A stretch of 64,000 nucleotides of DNA, from the NCBI GenBank assembly GCA_944390885.1, contig CALXRP010000001.1:62001-126000 (forward strand), given 5' to 3'. This DNA is from an uncultured Alphaproteobacteria bacterium. GTDB taxonomy: Bacteria > Pseudomonadota > Alphaproteobacteria > RF32 > CAG-239. Position numbers and translations under genes: made by a program. Under the pieces are notes generated by a model. It was given only the letters and a program-made list of their open reading frames with translations, was not told the DNA's origin and did no database searches. Positions 35,948-44,753 of this stretch are shown here, in pieces. Every line of letters starts with the position of its first letter. Positions within the stretch are counted from its first letter, which is position 1.

Positions 35948-36610
35948 GTGCCCGGGTATTTTGATATTTTAGTCCTTTTTGTTGTGGTTTTAATTATTTT
36001 TAAGAGATTGCATTCTATATTGGGAACAAATGCTGACAACAAAAATAAGGCAAAAATCGCTGAAGAAAATGCTGCAAAGATTTTTGACATCATTATGAAA
36101 GAGGCCGAAAAGAATCAGATGGCGGAAATATCCAGAGAAGAAAAGAATCCTGAAGTTTCAGAGAATCTGACTGATACAGAGAAAGCTTTGCGTCAAATTC
36201 CGAATTTTGACGAGGGTAAGTTTTTGTTTGGAGCCAAAAAAGCTTTTGAGATGATTGTCGAATCTTTTTCAAAAGGTGATATAGAAACTTTGGAGATGTT
36301 GGTCAGCAAAAAAATTTTGAAAAAGTTTCAGGATATTATTGAACAAAGAAAAGCCGAAGGGATTGTTTCCGAGGCTGATTTTATCGGTTTTGACAAGGCT
36401 GAGATTGTTAAGGCAAAAATATCTGCCGATCAAATAGCAAAAATTACCGTTGAATTTATTTCTCAGCAGGTGAACCTTTTGAGAAATGCCAAAGGAGAGG
36501 TTATTGAAGGCGATGAGAATTTTATTCAGAGCATTTCAGATACCTGGACCTTTGAACGGGCTTTAACTTCAACTAATCCCAACTGGCTGTTGGTTTCTAC
36601 GAGAAAGTAA
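35948..36610 (+). CDS. Tim44-like domain protein, membrane-anchored
   Basis: A 220-aa protein with one N-terminal membrane helix (VPGYFDILVLFVVVLIIFK) and a C-terminal Tim44-like domain from about residue 90, ending SDTWTFERALTSTNPNWLLVST, as in the bacterial TimA/Tim44 family placed next to secB and mltA. The start is GTG at 35948, with GGAG 8 nt upstream and the start sequence matching homologues; the region before it holds a TATATAAT-rich promoter-like run. A role in membrane protein handling is inferred from mitochondrial Tim44. Confidence 0.85.
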   Translation: MPGYFDILVLFVVVLIIFKRLHSILGTNADNKNKAKIAEENAAKIFDIIMKEAEKNQMAEISREEKNPEVSENLTDTEKALRQIPNFDEGKFLFGAKKAFEMIVESFSKGDIETLEMLVSKKILKKFQDIIEQRKAEGIVSEADFIGFDKAEIVKAKISADQIAKITVEFISQQVNLLRNAKGEVIEGDENFIQSISDTWTFERALTSTNPNWLLVSTRK

Positions 36611-36613
36611 GCG

Positions 36614-37816
36614 ATGACCGGAACTAAAAATTTGAAATTATTTGTATTGCTGTTGGCCCTTTTTGCCTGCGGTAAAGAAGAACAACAACCTGCCGAACAA
36701 CAAACTGAATTTTCTTCGGTGGCAGAGGAGAAAGCCGTTAAGGAAGATTTTGAACTAAAACCTGTTGATTTTAGTTCTTTGACAGGGTGGAAAAATGATG
36801 ATTTAAAAACAGCTATGGCTGCATTGGCTTTATCTTGTCAGAAAATTGTTTCTTCAAGTGATGAATTTCTTTCTGATAAGGCTATTGTGAAAATTCCGAC
36901 GGCCGCTTACAAAGATATTTGTCAAAAGCTCGAGACAACTGCACCGCTCGAATATCATAATTTTATTGAGCAGAATTTTACACCTTATCAGGTTTTATTT
37001 AAAGAAAGCGATATCGGGCAGTTTACGTCTTATTTTGAGCCTACAATCAGGGTTTCCGAAAAGCGAAGCTATGAGTATAATTATCCTATTTATGGCCGGC
37101 CGTATGATTTGTTTGAAATGAATCTGAGAGATTTTGATGAGTCTTATCCTAATAAAAAATTGATGGGACGCGTGGTCGGACAGAAATTTGTGCCTTATTA
37201 TACCCGGGAAGAGATTTCAAAAATTATGATGAAAGCTCCGGTTATTTTGTGGGCAGCGAATCCCGTTGATTTGTTTATTGTTCAAATTCAAGGCTCGGCT
37301 GTTGCAGAAACGGAAGACGGGCGTCAGGTCAGAATTGCTTATGACAGCAATAACGGACATAAGTTTACGGGAATCGGCAAAATCCTTCTTGACAGAAAAC
37401 TTATTCGCAGAGATAAGGCTTCGATGATGGAAATCAAGAAATGGATGCATGAAAATTATGATGTTGCCAAAGATTTGATGAATGAAAACAAACGTTATGT
37501 TTTCCATCGTTTGTCTTATGAAAATGGGCCGATAGGAGCAGAGGGTGTTGTTTTGACAGCAGGCAGAAGTCTGGCGGTTGATGAGAGTTATATTCCATAC
37601 GGAAGTTTGTTGTGGCTGGAGACAACAATGCCCAAACAGGGTGAAACTTATAAAATGGTTGTTGCCCAAGATACCGGTGAGGCTATAAAGGGGGCTATCC
37701 GCGGTGATTATTTCTGGGGAACAGGTAGTGATGATATTTTGGAACTTGCCGGGAAAATGAATTCTACCGGACGTTATTATATTTTTATTCCCAAAGGCGT
37801 GGAGGTTAATCTTTAA
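36614..37816 (+). CDS. mltA: Membrane-bound lytic murein transglycosylase A
   Basis: Lipoprotein that cleaves peptidoglycan glycan strands, 400 aa. The signal peptide ends in a lipobox, ALFAC, at about residue 19. The MltA core starts near 120 (FTSYFEPTIRVS), IVQIQGSA and GPIGAEGVVLTAGRSLAVD lie further on, and the C-terminal 3D domain carries DTGEAIKGAIRGDYFWG with its three aspartates. It starts 3 nt after the Tim44-like gene. Confidence 0.94.
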   Translation: MTGTKNLKLFVLLLALFACGKEEQQPAEQQTEFSSVAEEKAVKEDFELKPVDFSSLTGWKNDDLKTAMAALALSCQKIVSSSDEFLSDKAIVKIPTAAYKDICQKLETTAPLEYHNFIEQNFTPYQVLFKESDIGQFTSYFEPTIRVSEKRSYEYNYPIYGRPYDLFEMNLRDFDESYPNKKLMGRVVGQKFVPYYTREEISKIMMKAPVILWAANPVDLFIVQIQGSAVAETEDGRQVRIAYDSNNGHKFTGIGKILLDRKLIRRDKASMMEIKKWMHENYDVAKDLMNENKRYVFHRLSYENGPIGAEGVVLTAGRSLAVDESYIPYGSLLWLETTMPKQGETYKMVVAQDTGEAIKGAIRGDYFWGTGSDDILELAGKMNSTGRYYIFIPKGVEVNL

Positions 37817-37818
37817 AA

Positions 37819-38328
37819 ATGGCCAGGAAGTCTCCTAATAAAGCTGATGCCCTGGTTTATAAGGCATTGCAAAAAGCCGTTGAGCAAGACAGGCTGCGCG
37901 TTTATTTGGATTATGCCAAAGTTAACCGTCCGCAGTCACCGGTTTATGATCCATGGGAATGTTTGCTGCCGGTTTTGATTCCGGTGATGATCGGTTTGCT
38001 GCTGATTGTCGGGGTCGGTGTTTTGTTCGGTTTGTTGTTTATTGTCATTATGATTTTGGTCTATAGCACATATGTCAAAAAAATTATGCATAAAAAGCTG
38101 ATTGAAAGAACAAAGCGTTTTTTGACGGCGGATTATGACAATTGCTGCAAATTGTGGGAGTTTGGCGGAATCGTTTTGGTAAATACGCAAAATAAAAAGA
38201 TCGGCTGCGTGGCTCCGGAAGGTGATTGGAAAGATTTTGTCGTGCTTAATTATGCCGATTTGATGGTTGATCATAATAATGAAAAATCTGAACAAAAACA
38301 AGAAGGCGATAACTCAAAATCAGCCTGA
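37819..38328 (+). CDS. Hypothetical membrane protein
   Basis: A 169-aa protein with one long or two adjacent membrane helices at about residues 48-88 and soluble ends; the C-terminal tail is rich in Lys, Glu and Gln. I know no family for it. It lies 2 nt after mltA and overlaps the Smr gene by about 50 nt, inside the secB-side operon, so a role in envelope or protein export is possible. Confidence 0.65.
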   Translation: MARKSPNKADALVYKALQKAVEQDRLRVYLDYAKVNRPQSPVYDPWECLLPVLIPVMIGLLLIVGVGVLFGLLFIVIMILVYSTYVKKIMHKKLIERTKRFLTADYDNCCKLWEFGGIVLVNTQNKKIGCVAPEGDWKDFVVLNYADLMVDHNNEKSEQKQEGDNSKSA

Positions 38329-38839
38329 AGATGTTGATTTCTGGCAGGAAATTGTTAAAGGTGTACGGAAAATTCCGACACCGAACATTGACTTGTCTAA
38401 ACCACAGACCGAGCTTCCGGAAATTCGTCAGAGTATTAATATTTTTGAATTTTATAAAGGCGAAAAACTGGATTATCTTTATCCGGGAAGTTTTAACAAT
38501 ATAGATGCCAATACCGTTAAAAAGTTTAAACGCGGTGAGTTTAAGATTGAAGCACGGTTAGATTTGCACGGTTGTTTGGTGGATGAGGCTTTCGGCAAAG
38601 TGGAAAGGTTTTTGCAAAATGCGGTTCAGCGCGGGTTGCGTTGTGTTCAGATTATAACCGGAAAAGGCCTGCATCGGGAAGATGAAGGTATTTTTTCTTC
38701 CCGCGGTATTTTGAAAGATCTGGTGCCGCAATGGCTGAACCAGGATCATTTACGACCGCTGTTGCTGGCTTTTGATTATGCGCCGATTGAGGAAGGCGGA
38801 GATGGTGCATTAATGTTGCTTTTGCGCCGAAAACCTTAA
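38279..38839 (+). CDS. Smr-domain protein
   Basis: A 186-aa protein whose C-terminal half is a Smr domain: RLDLHGCLVDEAFGKVERFL (residues 94-113) and IITGKGLHRED hold the LDLHG and TGKG motifs of this nuclease-like fold. It matches the small Smr protein that follows mltA in alphaproteobacteria. I start at ATG 38279; a further ATG 12 nt upstream is in frame. Its end overlaps the convergent nth stop by 4 nt. Confidence 0.88.
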   Translation: MKNLNKNKKAITQNQPEDVDFWQEIVKGVRKIPTPNIDLSKPQTELPEIRQSINIFEFYKGEKLDYLYPGSFNNIDANTVKKFKRGEFKIEARLDLHGCLVDEAFGKVERFLQNAVQRGLRCVQIITGKGLHREDEGIFSSRGILKDLVPQWLNQDHLRPLLLAFDYAPIEEGGDGALMLLLRRKP

Positions 38840-39477
38840 TTTTTGATTTTTTTATCTGTGCTGTGGCAATAAGCAACGATCGGACAGTTGGTGCAATCCG
38901 GATTTTGGGCTTTGCAGATATACCTTCCGAACAAAACCAGCCAATGGTTGGCGTTTTTCTTGAAATTATCCGGAAGAACACTGTTCAAATCTTTTTCTAC
39001 TTCCAGCGGATTTTTTCCTTTGCTGAGGTCTAAACGGTGAGAAATGCGGAAAACATGGGTATCGACGGCAATTGTCGGTTTGTTGAACCAAACGTTCAAG
39101 ACCACATTGGCGGTTTTGCGTCCGACGCCGGCAAGGCTTTCCAAAGCCTCACGTTCGGCAGGGACTTCGCCGTTGTATTTTTCGACCAGTTCTTTGCTCA
39201 TAGCCATAATATTTTTGGCTTTGTTATTATATAATCCGATAGTTTTGATATATTCTTTTAATTTATCAATGCCCAGATTCAGTATTTTTTGCGGCGTATC
39301 GGCGATTTTGAAGAGTTCTTTGGTGGCTTTGTTTACGCCTTTATCCGTGCTTTGTGCCGATAATATTACGGCGACAAGCAATGTGTAGGCATTGACGTAA
39401 TCAAGTTCACAACGCGGATCAGGATCGCGTTGGTTGAAAATTTCCATTATCTCAAGGATTTCTTTTTTGTTTCTCAT
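38836..39477 (-). CDS. nth: Endonuclease III
   Basis: DNA glycosylase/AP lyase for oxidised pyrimidines, 213 aa. It has the helix-hairpin-helix LAGVGRKTANVVLNVWF with the catalytic Lys, the VDTHVFRISHRL aspartate motif, and the 4Fe-4S ligands C-X6-C-X2-C-X5-C (CKAQNPDCTNCPIVAYC). The ATG overlaps the tsaD stop (TAATG), so the two are coupled. Confidence 0.97.
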   Translation of the reverse strand: MRNKKEILEIMEIFNQRDPDPRCELDYVNAYTLLVAVILSAQSTDKGVNKATKELFKIADTPQKILNLGIDKLKEYIKTIGLYNNKAKNIMAMSKELVEKYNGEVPAEREALESLAGVGRKTANVVLNVWFNKPTIAVDTHVFRISHRLDLSKGKNPLEVEKDLNSVLPDNFKKNANHWLVLFGRYICKAQNPDCTNCPIVAYCHSTDKKIKN

Positions 39478-40556
39478 TAAGCTTTTACTCCTCCGGCGCC
39501 GGCTGCTTTCGGGGCGTTTTCATCCAGAGGCCAACGCGGACGCGGTTTGAAATCCAGATTGTTGGTATAACCGGCGCGGAATCGTTCCAATCCGGCCCAG
39601 GCGATCATAACGCCGTTGTCGGTGCAAAAACGTACCGGCGGTGCGGAGAAGATCATATTATTGGCAAAGGCCAAAAGTTCTAAGCGATTTCTTAAAAAAG
39701 TATTGGAAGCGACACCTCCTGATACGACAAGATCTTTGCCGGTAGGGTAATGTTCATGAAAATAACGGATTGCTTTTTCCAATTTATGGCAAAGACATTC
39801 GGTAACAGCAAACTGAAACCCGGCGCAGATATCTGCAATGTCTTGTTCCGGCAGTATGGCATGTTCAATTGAACCATCGGGTGAATAAGATTCAATTATT
39901 TTACGAACGGCAGTTTTTAATCCGGAAAAAGACAAATTACAATCCGCTGAGTTATAAAGCGGCCGAGGCAGAACAAAACGGCGGCTGTTTCCTAAGTCGG
40001 CCATCTTTTCAATCATTGGTCCGCCGGGATAGCCTAATCCCAACATTTTTGATACTTTGTCAAAGGCTTCGCCGGCTGCGTCGTCAATAGTTGTTCCCAG
40101 ACGTTCATATTCTCCGACGTTTTTAACCACCAGAATCTGGCAATGGCCTCCCGAAACCAACAAAAGAAGATACGGATACTGAACATCACTGGTCAGGCGG
40201 GCGGCAAGAGCATGTCCTTCAAGATGATTGACAGCAATAAAAGGCTTGTTCAGAGCCAAGGCCATGGCTTTGGCTGCCATAACGCCGACAACGACACCGC
40301 CGATTAACCCCGGTCCGGAAGAAGCGGCAACAGCATCAACATCTGCCGGATTCATTTTGGCTTTGGCAAACGTATGTTCTATTATTTCATCTATATGTTC
40401 CAAATGAGAACGTGCGGCAATTTCCGGAACGACACCGCCGAAAGGTTTGTGCTCTTCCAGTTGGGTTAACAAACATTCTCCGAGAATTTGCCGTTTGTCA
40501 TTGACAATAGCGGCGGCGGTTTCGTCACAGCTGCTCTCAATTCCTAAAACTATCAT
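39477..40556 (-). CDS. tsaD: tRNA threonylcarbamoyladenosine transferase TsaD
   Basis: Catalytic subunit of the t6A37 modification, 359 aa. The metal-binding motif is NHLEGHALAARL (about residues 107-118), with GIESSCDETAAA at the start and VSGGVASNTFLR in the ASKHA fold. It is divergent from the mitofilin-like gene, the usual place in alphaproteobacteria where hemC and hemD would start. AAAGAGA precedes the ATG. Confidence 0.97.
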   Translation of the reverse strand: MIVLGIESSCDETAAAIVNDKRQILGECLLTQLEEHKPFGGVVPEIAARSHLEHIDEIIEHTFAKAKMNPADVDAVAASSGPGLIGGVVVGVMAAKAMALALNKPFIAVNHLEGHALAARLTSDVQYPYLLLLVSGGHCQILVVKNVGEYERLGTTIDDAAGEAFDKVSKMLGLGYPGGPMIEKMADLGNSRRFVLPRPLYNSADCNLSFSGLKTAVRKIIESYSPDGSIEHAILPEQDIADICAGFQFAVTECLCHKLEKAIRYFHEHYPTGKDLVVSGGVASNTFLRNRLELLAFANNMIFSAPPVRFCTDNGVMIAWAGLERFRAGYTNNLDFKPRPRWPLDENAPKAAGAGGVKA

Positions 40557-40650
40557 TGTTTATCTCTTTTTTATTGCAGTTTTTTTTTAATTATATACAC
40601 TATAAATCAGTTATTGCAAAGGCAAAATTTCAGATGAAAGGCGAAAGACG

Positions 40651-41700
40651 GTGAGCAAAAGCGAAGAGAAAGAATCTGATGCAAAAAATGAGGAACAGTC
40701 AGCTAAGCAAGCTGCTAACGGCCATTTTCCGACAAAGATTTTGTGGCTGGTTTTGATTTTTGGTGCCGGTTGGTGGCTTTATAAGAATCCGCAGATTGCA
40801 GGACAGGGCAAGGCATGGGTGCAAGAGGCTTTTGAACAGCCGGAAAAACAAACGGAGAATCTGCGGCAGGTTTCTGATATTGACGTTAATGTCGAAAATT
40901 TGCAAAAGCAGATTGTTATGCTGCAAACGGAGCTTTTTAACCTGAAAAATTCCATGCCGGCGCCTCAGGAGCCGATAGATACCCAAAAACTTGATGAACT
41001 TTATAACAAGTTTGATACCATTGAAAAGACCAATATGAATATTATTGATTCCAAAGCAGATGCTTCGGCTGTTTTGGGAATGATGTCGCGGCTTGATGTG
41101 TTGGAGAAAAAAGTCGGGCTTATCAGTAAGACGACGGATGAAAGTGCTTTGATTTTGACAGCGGCAATGTTGGTTAAAGATGCTGCAGGACGAGGCGGGA
41201 GCTTTGTTTATGAGGCGGAAGTTTTACGACAACTGGCTCAAAATAATCCTCAGTTGGAAGACGCTTTGTCTGTTATTGAAAAAGCTGCCCAAGACGGCGT
41301 TGTTACCAATGCTCGTCTTATAAATGATTTTGATGATATTTATAAGACATTGTTAAAAAAGCAAAAAGAAGCAGCGGCTCAGACATGGAAAGACAGAGTT
41401 TTGGCCAAGTTAAGCGATTTTGTTAAAGTTCGCAAGGTTAATGAGGCCGAAAAAGAAGATATCAAAATTTTGCAGAATCTGAAGAATATCAGAAGCTTTG
41501 TTCAGGAGGAAAACTTTTCCCAGGCCGCTGAGGAACTGTCTTTGCCCGAAAATGCCGTTTTGGCGGAAGATGCCGGTTTGCAAAAGTGGTTGGGGCAGGT
41601 TTCTTCAAAGCTCGATTTTGAACGAGCTGTCAGCAAAATATCAACTTATTCTTTGGCAGTGATGAAAGTCAATGCAATTAAAAAGGAGGCAATGGAATGA
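40651..41700 (+). CDS. Mitofilin-like inner-membrane protein (COG4223 type)
   Basis: A 349-aa protein with one membrane helix (residues 28-46), a coiled-coil region about residues 70-130, and a C-terminal helical domain. It matches the mitofilin/Mic60-like proteins found directly before hemY in alphaproteobacteria. The start is GTG at 40651 with GAAAG upstream. Its stop overlaps the hemY ATG. It is inferred to shape or organise membranes by analogy with Mic60. Confidence 0.78.
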   Translation: MSKSEEKESDAKNEEQSAKQAANGHFPTKILWLVLIFGAGWWLYKNPQIAGQGKAWVQEAFEQPEKQTENLRQVSDIDVNVENLQKQIVMLQTELFNLKNSMPAPQEPIDTQKLDELYNKFDTIEKTNMNIIDSKADASAVLGMMSRLDVLEKKVGLISKTTDESALILTAAMLVKDAAGRGGSFVYEAEVLRQLAQNNPQLEDALSVIEKAAQDGVVTNARLINDFDDIYKTLLKKQKEAAAQTWKDRVLAKLSDFVKVRKVNEAEKEDIKILQNLKNIRSFVQEENFSQAAEELSLPENAVLAEDAGLQKWLGQVSSKLDFERAVSKISTYSLAVMKVNAIKKEAME

Positions 41701-43127
41701 CCAGAAAGATATCTACATTTATATTCATCGGTCTGATTTTTACCGTTATTGTCTGGATGTTGGACAAGTCGAGCGTTGTAACGGTGGATTGGCGCAATTA
41801 TCATGAGATTTTGTCCGTACCGGAACTTATGTTGCTGGTTTTGGTGTTGGTTTTGTTTATTGATATTTGCAACCGTATTTGCCGCAAGATTTTCAGGCTT
41901 CAGGTCAAAGAAGCATATAAGGCCTCTTATCTTGAAAATGAGATCAAAGAAAGCGCCGCCATTGATGTTTTGGCTGACAAGATCAGCGAAAAGATTGTTA
42001 TTGACAGGAGAGATTTTGACAAGTCGCTGCTTTTGGTCCTCAGGGCGATGACGGCAATTACGGCCGGAGATATGGATGAGGCTCGTTTTCATTTGAAGAA
42101 TTTGAAAAAAGTTATCGGCAATGATCCGATAATTGATGTTTTGAAGATGAAAATTTATAAAGGCGAGAAAAATTATGACAAGATGGAAGAGTTGTCTGAA
42201 AGAATTATGAAAAACAGCGATATCCGGATTGTCGGCATGAAAGCAGCCATTGAAGCCCAAATGGAAAAGAAAGAATTTAAAGAGGCTTTGGAAACGGCCA
42301 ACAGGGCTTTTGAATTGCGGCAGGATTTGTATTGGATTATTGAAAGTGCTTTTGAATTGCGGGCAAAGGTTTGTGACTGGGACGGCGCTTTGCAAGTGCT
42401 TGATGCCGGTCGGAAAAAGAAAATAGTTCCGCTTGACAAGTATAAACGGATGAAAGCTATTGTTTTGTTTGAGAAAGCCAGAGATTTTCAAAAAGCCGGC
42501 GATGAGGTTAAATTCTTTAAGTTTTGTTCTCAGGCAGTTGAATCCGACGATACTTTGGTGCCGGCAGCGCTGGCGTTGGCTGAATATTATAAAAATACCG
42601 ATAATCAAGTACGCAAGGCTGCTGATGTTTTGCTTAAGGTTTGGAAGAAGAATCCGACGGATGAGGTGGCTTATGCCTATTTGAATTTGTATCATAAAGA
42701 CGATGTTAAAGCCAAAATCAAAGAGATGGAAGAGCTGGCGATGGATAATTCACGCAGACCGTCATTAAATAACCGGATTTTGGCAGAACTTTGTGCTCAG
42801 GCCGGAAGGTGGACAAAGGCAAAAGACGAATTGGAAGTCTTTTTGATTAATAATCCCTGTACCAAAAAGGTTTGTTCTTTGATTGCCGAATATGAAAATA
42901 TTTTTAGCCATGATAAGAAAGAGGCAAAGTCTTGGAAGAGCAAATATAAAGATTGTGCCGAAGATTCCGGTTGGGTTTGCAGCGCATGCGGTGAGGTGAC
43001 AAAAGAATGGCATTCTATTTGCCCGAAATGCAAGGCATTTGGTGCAGACAGATGGCATTTGTATGTAGAAAAGGAAAAACCCGTTGTTATGATCTCAGAT
43101 GACGGCCATGATGAGGAAGAGGAATAA
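41697..43127 (+). CDS. hemY: HemY-like TPR membrane protein with a C-terminal zinc ribbon
   Basis: A 476-aa protein with two membrane helices in the first 60 residues and then TPR repeats, as in the HemY family. The last 60 residues carry C-X2-C and C-X2-C (VCSACGE and CPKCKAF), a rubredoxin-like ribbon similar to LapB. AAGGAGG precedes the ATG, which overlaps the upstream stop. Despite the name it is not protoporphyrinogen oxidase. In other alphaproteobacteria hemC and hemD precede it; they are missing here. Confidence 0.82.
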   Translation: MTRKISTFIFIGLIFTVIVWMLDKSSVVTVDWRNYHEILSVPELMLLVLVLVLFIDICNRICRKIFRLQVKEAYKASYLENEIKESAAIDVLADKISEKIVIDRRDFDKSLLLVLRAMTAITAGDMDEARFHLKNLKKVIGNDPIIDVLKMKIYKGEKNYDKMEELSERIMKNSDIRIVGMKAAIEAQMEKKEFKEALETANRAFELRQDLYWIIESAFELRAKVCDWDGALQVLDAGRKKKIVPLDKYKRMKAIVLFEKARDFQKAGDEVKFFKFCSQAVESDDTLVPAALALAEYYKNTDNQVRKAADVLLKVWKKNPTDEVAYAYLNLYHKDDVKAKIKEMEELAMDNSRRPSLNNRILAELCAQAGRWTKAKDELEVFLINNPCTKKVCSLIAEYENIFSHDKKEAKSWKSKYKDCAEDSGWVCSACGEVTKEWHSICPKCKAFGADRWHLYVEKEKPVVMISDDGHDEEEE

Positions 43128-43132
43128 TCCAA

Positions 43133-44536
43133 ATGGATAATTTGCAGCTTAGAGAAATATGGGCAAAGAAATATGCCAATGTTGACAGAACTCTGGCCAG
43201 AATGAAGGAAGTTAAGGCTGCGGCAACGGCTTTTAATGCCAATATTGACGCTGTTGTTAAAATCAGCGGAAAAAGGCTTGGAGAACTGATTGAGAAAAAC
43301 GGTTTAAGCTGGGAAGACTTAAATGATGCCGGTGAGTTGAAACTGCGTAAGGGGACAGATGTTCTTAGGGGCGTGTTCAAGTGCTTTTCCCGCGGTATTG
43401 CCGAAGAATGGCTGACTGAAGACAAGGCCGTTTATGACTGGATGGTTGAGAATATCGGTTATGATCGTTTGCAGATGGGCGGACAGGGCGGTATTGTTGC
43501 CAATGCGCTGGCAGCGGCCGGTGTTTCCAAGGTTTATGTCCATACCAATTCTTTGCCGAAACTGCAGGCCGGGCAATTTTTGAAATTGAAGAATCTGGTT
43601 TCTTTTGATGAAAAAGGCGAGGAAAAACAAGCTTGTCTGATTGATCGGAAGAAAGATGTGCCGTTGATTCACTGGATTTTGGAATTTGACAAAGGCGATA
43701 AGCTGATTATCGGCGGACATGAGGTGATTTGTCCGAAATCCAACCGTTTTATTGCCACTTATGATCCGTTAAACCTGAATTTGGTAAAAGATGACGCATT
43801 TGTCAGGTTTTCTGAGACTCATCCGATAGATTATATTATTCTTTCGGGTTTTCATGCCCTGACGTCCAATAACCGCGGCTGTGAACTGATAGAAGGTGTT
43901 TTGCCGCTGGTTAAATCTTGGAAAAAGCTAAATCCGCAGGGAATTGTGCATTTGGAGATTGCCTCAACGCAGGATATTGCCGTCAGGAGCGATATTGTCA
44001 ACAAAATTGCGCCTTTGGTAGATTCAATCGGGTTGAACGAGCGGGAAACAATTGATGCGCTTCAGGTTATCGGAGAGGAAAAATTTGCTGTCGAATGTGA
44101 GGCGAATACTGACAGCGCTCATATGTTGGAAGCGATTTACCGGATAAAGAAAAAGACCGGCTGTCCGCGGGTTCAATTGCATATGTTCGGGTTGTATATG
44201 ACTTTGCAGGATAAGGGATTTCGGATTAAGCCGCAGGAGAATTTGCGCGGTATGTGTCTGGCAGCCGTAGCCGCGGCCGGAAAGGCCAGTCTGGGCAAGG
44301 TTGAAAAACCGGAAGATTTTGTGGTTCGCAAAGATACGCCGGTGAATGATGAAGCTTTGAATGTTTTGAAAAAGGCGGCAGCTTATGCCGAAGATGAAAA
44401 GCTGGAAGAAGACGGTATTGCCGATTTCAGAGGGTATGATCTGATTGCGATACCGACGATTTTGGTTCCGAAGCCGGTAACTTTGGTCGGAATGGGGGAT
44501 ACTATTTCTTCTGTTTCTCTTGTCGCCTCCCGATAA
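43133..44536 (+). CDS. ADP-dependent phosphofructokinase/glucokinase family kinase
   Basis: A 467-aa member of the ADP-dependent sugar kinase family (PF04587). Seen are the substrate loop FNANIDAVVK (about residue 35), the GGQGGIVANALA glycine motif (about 117), a central HLEIAS strand, and near the C-terminus VGMGDTISS, the GxGD motif with the catalytic Asp. Length matches archaeal ADP-PFK/ADPGK (about 455-490). It uses ADP instead of ATP, probably for fructose 6-phosphate or glucose. It follows hemY by 5 nt with GAGGAA before the ATG. Such a gene is rare in alphaproteobacteria and suggests transfer from an anaerobe or archaeon; the exact sugar is not shown. Confidence 0.87.
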   Translation: MDNLQLREIWAKKYANVDRTLARMKEVKAAATAFNANIDAVVKISGKRLGELIEKNGLSWEDLNDAGELKLRKGTDVLRGVFKCFSRGIAEEWLTEDKAVYDWMVENIGYDRLQMGGQGGIVANALAAAGVSKVYVHTNSLPKLQAGQFLKLKNLVSFDEKGEEKQACLIDRKKDVPLIHWILEFDKGDKLIIGGHEVICPKSNRFIATYDPLNLNLVKDDAFVRFSETHPIDYIILSGFHALTSNNRGCELIEGVLPLVKSWKKLNPQGIVHLEIASTQDIAVRSDIVNKIAPLVDSIGLNERETIDALQVIGEEKFAVECEANTDSAHMLEAIYRIKKKTGCPRVQLHMFGLYMTLQDKGFRIKPQENLRGMCLAAVAAAGKASLGKVEKPEDFVVRKDTPVNDEALNVLKKAAAYAEDEKLEEDGIADFRGYDLIAIPTILVPKPVTLVGMGDTISSVSLVASR

Positions 44537-44540
44537 AATA

Positions 44541-44665
44541 AAAAAACGCGCTCTGTGGTCACCTAATACAGAAAAAAGAATTTTAGCTAAGTCATGTATG
44601 TTTTTATACACTCCTGTCGCTAAAATTCTTTTTTCTTATTATCTGACTCACATATCGCGTTTTTT
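44541..44665 (+). repeat. Hairpin element A, copy 0 (125 nt)
   Basis: Starts 4 nt after the kinase stop. Outer stem AAAAAACGCG (44541-44550) pairs with CGCGTTTTTT (44656-44665); the long stem AAAAAAGAATTTTAGC (44572-44587) pairs with 44619-44634; the inner stem is TGTAT/ATACA around a 6-nt loop. Copies A1 and A2 share the core boxes GGTCA-CTAATACAGA and TTATTAT-GACTCA. The outer stem plus T-run could also terminate the operon. See A1 for comparison. About 60 nt further on, a related tail (44723-44746) may be a remnant copy. Confidence 0.85.
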
Positions 44666-44753
44666 ACAGCGGCTTGAAAGGGGCTTTGTATAAGCGGTTG
44701 TTTTTGCTTAGTGCTTCTGCCTCGTTTTTTACAGAGGTCTGAAAAGAGAAGAA

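Noticed and set aside
36614-37816. Cytoplasmic location of MltA
   Set aside because: The hydrophobic start with a lipobox ALFAC shows a lipoprotein signal.
41646-42695. Long antisense ORF (349 codons) under hemY
   Set aside because: It is the mirror of a well-supported hemY reading frame and has no recognisable domain.
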